The translations under genes and the position numbers were made by a program. Under the pieces are notes generated by a model. It was given only the letters and a program-made list of their open reading frames with translations. It had not been told where the DNA came from and searched no databases. From the NCBI GenBank assembly GCA_008973525.1, contig WACJ01000408.1, forward strand, positions 124,001-188,000: 64,000 bases of DNA. Direction: 5' to 3'. The DNA comes from Stenopsyche tienmushanensis. Taxonomy: Eukaryota > Arthropoda > Insecta > Trichoptera > Stenopsychidae. Within the stretch, counting starts at the first letter, position 1. The number at the start of each line of letters is the position of its first letter. This document shows positions 58,560 to 64,000 of this stretch, piece by piece.

Positions 58560-58779
58560 GATTCTTAGAACCCTTGGGTCGGCATATGGAATGGAGGGGG
58601 AAACGCTTGGATTTTGCCCGAGGAGCCCTCTGATTTTATTGCAACGGTCTTGTATCTTTGGAACCTTAGCACGGGAAAGACGTACTGTCTTGACTGTGCA
58701 GTTGAACAAATGTTTAAAATCAGTTGAGTGCAACAGCGATGGAAGTATATTCGAGCCATCAAGCCGCATCTTCTGCAAG
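58560..58779 (+). other. Exon-like segment with good splice signals, unassigned
   Basis: Acceptor-like TTGTATTGCAG and donor-like AAG|GTAGGA bracket 220 bp of higher GC. Two plus frames look coding: one open throughout (ILRTLGSAYGMEGETLGFCP and on) and one from 58568 to a TGA at about 58726 (NPWVGIWNGGGNAWILPEEP, IATVLYLWNLSTGKTYCLDC). The second looks more like protein but cannot use the bracketing donor. No family recognised. Confidence 0.3.
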
Positions 58780-58915
58780 GTAGGAATTGAATTTACATCA
58801 ATGTATTGAAATTGATCTATTAATATTTATTTATTTTAATTTCTTATGCAGTTACCATATAATATTTTATATATGTTTTTTTAAAAATCTTGGTTTCCCT
58901 AGTGGTCTTCATGTT

Positions 58916-59258
58916 TCTCATCCGTTGAATAACATCAATTTTATCAGTCGTTTCCGTAACTTTAGAATGAATTACATCTGTGTTGAAGAATAGCTTGGAA
59001 CAAATCTAGAGCTGTATCCATTTTATAACCTTGTTGAATTCCCGAAGATGAATTATCGAATGAAATAAGTTGTGGCGATAAATTACCTACGTCCCATTTT
59101 ATTTCTTCTGACCAACTACGTTTGAATTTCGTAGGTTGGATTGTAACATATGGTTCAGTTTCTTCTTCAGTATCATTGATGCGTTTGCATCTTTGTTGAC
59201 GGGATTTCCTCTATAAAATGCCTCGGTGTCGACCGCCGCGGGTGGATATTCGCAGATG
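58916..59258 (-). pseudogene. piggyBac-like N-terminal fragment, copy A0
   Basis: Minus strand: CKRINDTEEETEPYVTIQPT, KFKRSWSEE, and then pieces like ALDLFQAIL and KVTETTDKID, the pattern of a piggyBac transposase N-terminus, broken by stops. The same block recurs at 61138-61476 (A1) and 62400-62650 (A2). Confidence 0.55.
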
Positions 59259-59269
59259 GTTTTCCACGA

Positions 59270-59640
59270 GGGGTTGAAGTCGCAAATGGGATGTGTTTGT
59301 CGACACTTCGTTCAATAATGTCTAATCGGTAGCTTAGATTAGAGGATTTTCCTCCTTTCGCTATCTTTGCCGCTGGTCAAGTATAAAGCAAGTTCCTTGC
59401 GAAACTCCACTATGCCAGCTCTTTTTATTTGTTACCTTATTATGCATGATCCTCGCATTTACTACCGAGGTATTTGGTAGAAGTTCGAGTCCTAATTTTC
59501 GATACCACTATATGGTTTTCCGCAACGGGTTGCAAGTATGCAGTCATCAGATCAGACTAGTGCAGAAGTCTACTGCAGCTTTTGCCTTGTTATACTCCCA
59601 AATCTTCGAGTTTTGGAAAATTACGAAAGAAATTCACAAA
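59270..59640 (-). pseudogene. piggyBac transposase core/C-terminal fragment
   Basis: Minus strand: YNKAKAAVDFCTSLI (third catalytic Asp region), then CNPLRKTI, WYRKLGLELLPNTSVVNARI, MHNKVTNKK and FRKELALYLTS. Stops are present. Confidence 0.7.
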
Positions 59641-59691
59641 AAATAACTATTATGATAACGTAAAAAGCAATTTCCACAACATAGAGGTGGA

Positions 59692-59952
59692 TTATTTGGA
59701 CACGTTTGACATCTCCACGAAGTTTCGATGCGTTTTTAGTGTTTTCGAGCACCACCTGCAGCGTAAATAATAAGTTTTTCTCTTATAGTTTTCTGGGACA
59801 GGATTTTTTTCTAAAACATGCTGCGTGTTTGTATTCACTACTGTTAAACCAGAAGTGGTAGTTATAATGTCTCTATGACTTTTTAAATTGCTAATCCCTA
59901 ATACCGATTTTATTAAACTATCTCTAAATTCTAGAATTTTTTTTATCACCAA
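59692..59952 (-). pseudogene. piggyBac-like C-terminal fragment
   Basis: Minus-strand frame with LEFRDSLIKSVLGISNL and PENYKRKTYYLRCRWCSKTL, the end of a piggyBac transposase leading into the Cys-rich domain. It lies upstream, on this strand, of the fragment at 59270-59640, so it belongs to a different copy. Confidence 0.65.
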
Positions 59953-60019
59953 TTTTCAACCGATATAAAATAAACGCATATAGACTAATCAGGCGCGAGA
60001 GATTTATCTGCAGATGCCG

Positions 60020-60629
60020 TCACAGATGTGTTTCGGCGAAGACGGGATACGTCGTATATAAATTTGTATATTTTTCTGGATTCATCACCCTCCATATGTG
60101 AGAAGAGTTGAGTTGAGAACACGGATCATTTGCAAAGTGTGCACAAAAGAAAAAGGTATACAAATGTAAAGTGAATTTACGCTTGTTAGGAGTTGAATAA
60201 ACTTTGCAATTCCTTCTCACTGGCTTTTTGGTTTTAGGACCAATTATTTTTATTAGCATATGATTTTCTATGAATCCAGAAAGCCTTTCATCGGGATCAA
60301 TACGAGGAGTCATAACGGTGGCAATAGATGGGTCCACAATTTCTTCCTCTTGTATGGTTAATATTTTTATATTTATGCTGGTTGGTTGTGTGGTACCTAT
60401 TTGTTTCTTTGGCGATGATATCAAACGAATCATCACCAATAAATAAGCCCGTGACATCTGCTACACTTTGCTTGTTATTTGGTAAACAATTTACCTCTTG
60501 AACACCTTCGAAATCTTCGTTATATCTCCGTGGTTCGTAATTTGTCAAATTCAAATTTATGTCAAGGGATTCGTCTTCAGAATTTTTTCCACTCCACAAA
60601 TCTTTACTTTTTAAATCGATCAATTGCAT
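60020..60629 (-). pseudogene. piggyBac-like deletion derivative (N- and C-terminal parts fused)
   Basis: Minus strand: N-terminal part (60297-60629) with DLWSGKNSEDESLDINLNL and DDSFDIIAKETNRYH, followed almost at once, in another frame, by a C-terminal part (60020-60320) with TPRIDPDERLSGF, KKPVRRNCKVYSTPNKRK and a damaged Cys-rich end. The central catalytic region is absent. A second copy of the first part is at 61562-61894. Confidence 0.65.
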
Positions 60630-60754
60630 TTCTAGAGATTCAGTATCAACTCCAAATTTCGTTACTATTTGTGTTAAGAGGATTTGCTATGAATGCTAGG
60701 ATGATTTTGTTGGATTTGAATTGCTGAAATCTGTCAGCAAATTCATCTTTATTT

Positions 60755-61112
60755 TTTTTATAACTGTGCTCTTTTTCTGAAAAATGTGTTTGCTATACTG
60801 AGTTTATTATTTATTGCGAATTCTATTAGGCGATCTCCTCTATGGTTGCGTTGCATCTGTTTTGATTTTGTCGTTTCCTATTCTGGCGTTAAAATCTCCC
60901 ATCACTATTTCATGTTTCGTGTTATGAGTATTAAGTATGGTTTGTAGGTTTCCGTAGAACTCTTCTACTATTTCTCTTGAGTGATTGCACGTTGGAGCGA
61001 ACACTTGCGTTATGTGGATGATATGGTTCTTATTTAATCTGAGTACTATTGTCGCTAGTCTGTCGTTAGTGTGCTTAAATTCTATTATGTTTTCTAATAT
61101 CCGTTTGTTCAC
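60755..61112 (-). pseudogene. RTE-type LINE endonuclease fragment, copy B0
   Basis: Minus strand: FKHTNDRLATIVLRLNKNHI, then HEIVMGDFNARIGN, the 'GDFNA' catalytic block of AP-type endonucleases in RTE/CFDP2-like LINEs, then GDRLIEFAINNKLSIANTFF. Stops follow; no RT domain. Duplicated at 62017-62374. Confidence 0.8.
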
Positions 61113-61476
61113 GAGTTTTTATAACTGTGCTGAAGTGTGCCGTTGAATAACATCAATTTTATCAGTCGTTTCCGTAACTTTAGAATGAATTACATCTGTG
61201 TTGAAGAATAGCTTGGAACAAATCTAGAGCTGTATTCATTTTAAAACCTTGTTGAATTCCCGAAGATGAATTATTGAATGAAATAAGTTGTGACGATAAA
61301 TTACCTACGTAACATTTTCTTTCTTCTGACCAACTACGTTTGAATTTCGTAGGTTGAATTGTAACATATGGTTCAGTTTCTTCTTCAGTATCATTGATGC
61401 GTTTGCATCTTTGTTGACGGGATTTCCTTTATAAAATGCCTCGTTGTCGACCGCCGCGGGTGGGTATTCGCAGATG

Positions 61477-61894
61477 CCTTCTCACTGGCTTTTTGGTTTT
61501 AAGAACAATTATTTTTATTAGCATATGATTTTCTATGAATCCAGAAAGCCTTTCATCGGGATCAATACGAGGAGTCATAACGGTGGCAATAGATGGGTCC
61601 GCAATTTCTTCCTCTTGTGTGGTTAATATTTTTATATTTATGCTGGTTGGTTGTGTGGTACCTATTTGTTTCTTTGGCGATGATATCAAACGAATCATCA
61701 CCAATAAATAAGCCCGTGACATCTGCTACACTTTCCTTGTTATTTGGTAAACAATTTACCTCTTGAACACCTTCGAAATCTTCGTTATATCTCCGTGGTT
61801 CGTAATTTGTCAAATTCAAATTTATCTCAAGGGATTTGTCTTCAGAATTTTTTCCACTCCACAAATCTTTACTTTTTAAATCGATCAATTGCAT
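61477..61894 (-). pseudogene. piggyBac-like deletion derivative, tandem copy
   Basis: Copy of 60212-60629. Frames with RIDPDERLSGFIENHMLIKI (61429-61722) and DLWSGKNSEDKSLEINLNL (61562-61894). The C-terminal Cys-rich end is missing because the unit joins block A1 directly at 61476/61477. Confidence 0.65.
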
Positions 61895-62016
61895 TTCTAG
61901 AGATTCAGTATCAACTCCAAATTTCGTTACTATTTGTGTTAAGAGGATTTGCTATGAATGCTAGGATGATTTTGTTGGATTTGAATTGCTGAAATCTGTC
62001 AGCAAATTCATCTTTA

Positions 62017-62374
62017 TTTTTTTTATAACTGTGCTCTTTTTCTGAAAAATGTGTTTGCTATACTGAGATTATTTATTGCGAATTCTATTAGGCGATCTCC
62101 TCTATGGTTGCGTTGCATCTGTTTTGATTTTGTCGTTTCCTATTCTGGCGTTAAAATCTCCCATCACTATTTCATGTTTCGTGTTATGAGTATTAAGTAT
62201 GGTTTGTAGGTTTCCGTAGAACTCTTCTACTATTTCTCTTGAGTGATTGCACGTTGGAGCGAACACTTGCGTTATGTGGATGATATGGTTCTTATTTAAT
62301 CTGAGTACTATTGTCGCTAGTCTGTCGTTAGTGTGCTTAAATTCTATTATTTTTTCTAATATCCGTTTGTTCAC
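62017..62374 (-). pseudogene. RTE-type LINE endonuclease fragment, copy B1
   Basis: Copy of 60755-61112 with EIVMGDFNARIGNDKIKT preserved; differs by a few bases. Confidence 0.78.
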
Positions 62375-62650
62375 GAGTTTTTATAACTGTGCTGAAGTGT
62401 GCCGTTGAATAACATCAATTTTATCAGTCGTTTCCGTAACTTTAGAATGAATTACATATGTGTTGAAGAATAGCTTGGAACAAATCTAGAGCTGTATTCA
62501 TTTTAAAACCTTGTTGAATTCCCGAAGATGAATTATTGAATGAAATAAGTTGTGACGATAAATTACCTACGTCCCATTTTCTTTCTTCTGACCAACTACG
62601 TTTGAATTTCGTAGGTTGAATTGTAACATATGGTTCAGTTTCTTCTTCAG

Positions 62651-63070
62651 CCGTCAGAAATTGTGACGTCCAACAGTCGGAAACAGTCTGTTAGCCCACG
62701 CCCCTGCCCCGTAGGTAGAATATTAATGGTATGGTGTTGCGTTTTAAGCCCCTTGCCGTTTTCAGGGGCCCGCAATCTTCGTCGCAGCTGCCTCAAGCAG
62801 CCCGCCATGAGGGGCGTCTCGAATCGCGGGGCGCTCTGGAGGCCGGACGCACCCTTGCGCCTCTCATCTCGGCCCGAAGGGCCTCGACGAGAATCGAAGG
62901 GGCTCCGCCCTCAGAGGCGAAGGAGCCCCGCGGCACCGAGGCAAACTCGAAGCATCCGCGACGGAAAAATACGTATATCTCCGCCGAGGGGGCGATTCTT
63001 TAACCTCGACCGCTCATACGACGACACCAAAAAGGAGGAAACCTCAAAAACGAGAGGGAAAGATTTTTGA
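62651..63070. other. GC-rich island, probable retroelement 5' region
   Basis: Composition changes abruptly at the end of the tandem duplication. 62700-63000 is GC-rich with many CpG and purine-rich runs (GGCGAAGGAGCCCCGCGGC). Open frames on the plus strand are Arg/Pro-rich and look like a by-product of composition. No family recognised. Confidence 0.4.
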
Positions 63071-63628
63071 ATTTTTACTTCGTTGTGCTGTTTGAGATTG
63101 CTAATTTGATTTGGTCGGTTGGGTTCCGATTTTTAAATTATTTCTGTTAATGAGATTTGCTTTTCGCGAGCTTGGTCGGTTGGGTTAAGATATGAATGTA
63201 CGAAATGATGTGATTCTACGTCTTATTTGAGACTGCCGATATGATCAAGAGATATGATCACTTGTAAGGGGTCGAATTTGTCATTTCAAACTTCAAAATT
63301 CTTTCTATTTCGCATTTTTTTTATAAAACCATGCATTTCCTGAAATCAATACAGTCTAGGTACATACACCTCTTAGGCACCTGCTCCGGACCTGGTTGAT
63401 TTTTCTATTTTTGTCAATTCAAGGGTATTAACATGCTTTTATTTTAGATTTTACCTCAGAAATTGTTATTTTTATGCCAACTTTCTGTAATTCAACAGAA
63501 TTTTTTTACAGTGATGAATCACGCAAATTCTTATTTTTATATGATGCAATACCAGCATTCCTTAAACATTCCTCTTCGCGATATAATTGGATGGATCTCA
63601 AAGATCCTTTATGATTTGATAAAAAAAA
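63071..63628. other. Unassigned, with a short direct repeat
   Basis: TTGGTCGGTTGGGTT occurs at about 63112 and 63173. Otherwise AT-rich with no gene seen. Confidence 0.35.
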
Positions 63629-63648
63629 GGGGGGACGGGGGGGGGGGC
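63629..63648 (+). repeat. G-run with quadruplex potential
   Basis: Twenty bases of G with a single AC interruption, followed by a CCACCCACACCCG stretch. Confidence 0.6.
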
Positions 63649-63848
63649 CACCCACACCCGAGCATGTACCCAAGGTCTAGTAAAAAACGACCTTATGACA
63701 GCCCGCACATCTAACAACACTAATTTAGTGTAAAACTAATTTAACGTCCCCCGCAGCGCAATGCAAAGCGCGAAACCATGTAAAGGGATATAATAAAAAA
63801 AAATTTAAAAAAATAATAAGATAAAATTAAAATAAGAAAAAAAAGAAA
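63649..63848 (+). repeat. Probable LINE 3' end with A-rich tail
   Basis: A moderately GC-rich segment runs into about 65 bases of A-rich sequence (63789-63848), as at the 3' end of a poly(A)-tailed LINE. No coding part visible; inference. Confidence 0.35.
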
Positions 63849-64000
63849 GGGGGTCAGCCGCGCGGCTGCACGCTGTAAATGCAGACGCTAGAAATCGTCC
63901 AGCTTCAGCAGAAGGCTGAAGCTGGAATTCTCTGGAGCTTCTCATCTTAATCCTCTATCTTATCTTAATGTGGGTGTAACTCTACTCGACGGTACTAGCC
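63849..64000. other. Sequence with two strong hairpins at window end
   Basis: CAGCCGCGCGGCTG (63855-63868) is a perfect palindrome. CCAGCTTCAGC and GCTGAAGCTGG (63899-63925) pair as an 11-bp stem with a 5-nt loop. Its position just after an A-rich tail fits the structured 5' UTR of a following LINE, which would lie outside the window. Confidence 0.4.

Larger units (their letters stand above)
60212..62650. repeat. 1.26-kb tandem duplication (B-A units)
   Basis: 60212-61476 and 61477-62650 are near-identical, offset 1262-1265 bp. Each has the piggyBac-like block, the RTE endonuclease block and the A block. Differences are scattered single bases and a 3-bp indel near 60802/62067. The upstream unit has an extra 953 bp (59259-60211) between A0 and B0. 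Confidence 0.88.

Noticed and set aside
59470..59500. GTTCGAGTCC, a B-box-like tRNA motif
   Set aside because: No A box or cloverleaf around it; it lies within a decayed piggyBac reading frame.
62630..63070. 146-codon Arg/Pro-rich plus-strand frame
   Set aside because: GC-rich sequence gives few stops in any frame; no domain, and it begins inside the A2 transposon block.
1..64000. CRISPR arrays, bacterial operons, rRNA genes
   Set aside because: No regularly spaced direct repeats with unique spacers, no ribosome-binding-site spaced gene strings, and no rRNA-like sequence; introns and transposons show a eukaryotic genome.

Overview
The window is an AT-rich, intron-containing, transposon-dense stretch of insect nuclear DNA. 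The best guess is a moth or butterfly, for two reasons: a divergent (IR75-type) chemosensory ionotropic receptor, and a pair of six-bladed beta-propeller proteins resembling lepidopteran ommochrome-binding proteins. No bacterial operons, CRISPR arrays, rRNA or convincing tRNA genes are visible. The species call is inference; caddisflies and other insects cannot be excluded by eye.

Host genes. (1) 1-10951, minus strand: an ionotropic receptor gene, open at its 3' end at the window edge. It resolves into nine coding exons whose phases all agree and gives 538 codons from signal peptide to the start of the second ligand-binding half. (2) 17773-19295, minus strand: a two-exon gene for a small secreted Pro/Gln-rich protein; exon 1 carries only three codons. 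(3) 45414-46214 (minus) and 50507-51316 (plus): two divergent single-exon genes for six-bladed beta-propeller paralogues, one with a signal peptide and one without. Weaker exon candidates lie at 5967-6233, 37128-37306 and 58560-58779.

Mobile DNA fills most of the rest. 4489-5203 is a hAT-type element inserted in a LINE tail inside an IR intron. 8581-9655 is a second hAT family. 12.1-12.7 kb holds LINE/SINE tails and a mariner scrap. 13235-15872 is a full-length but broken piggyBac element. 16.1-17.05 kb holds mariner-superfamily remnants. 24.4-25.9 kb holds a GGCCGTAAC-ended element and a LINE tail. 26126-27796 is a Tigger/pogo element with a deleted catalytic core. 32.4-35.5 kb holds a jockey-type LINE interrupted by a LINE tail, flanked by pogo-like copies. 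42159-43058 is an open piggyBac-derived frame without a catalytic core. 44.1-45.1 kb and 53.5-55.8 kb hold further hAT copies and TTAA-flanked elements. 57.8-62.65 kb is a cluster of Tigger, piggyBac and RTE fragments, partly duplicated in tandem. The last 1.3 kb is a GC-rich island and probable LINE ends.

Overall: a chemoreceptor gene whose large introns have absorbed transposons, two small secreted or propeller gene loci, and a dense record of nested insertions datable by their target-site duplications. I saw no clearly new multi-gene system. The most unusual items are the catalytic-core-free piggyBac open frame, the miniature elements sharing ends with larger relatives, a perfect 23-bp hairpin in an IR intron, and the 1.26-kb tandem duplication.
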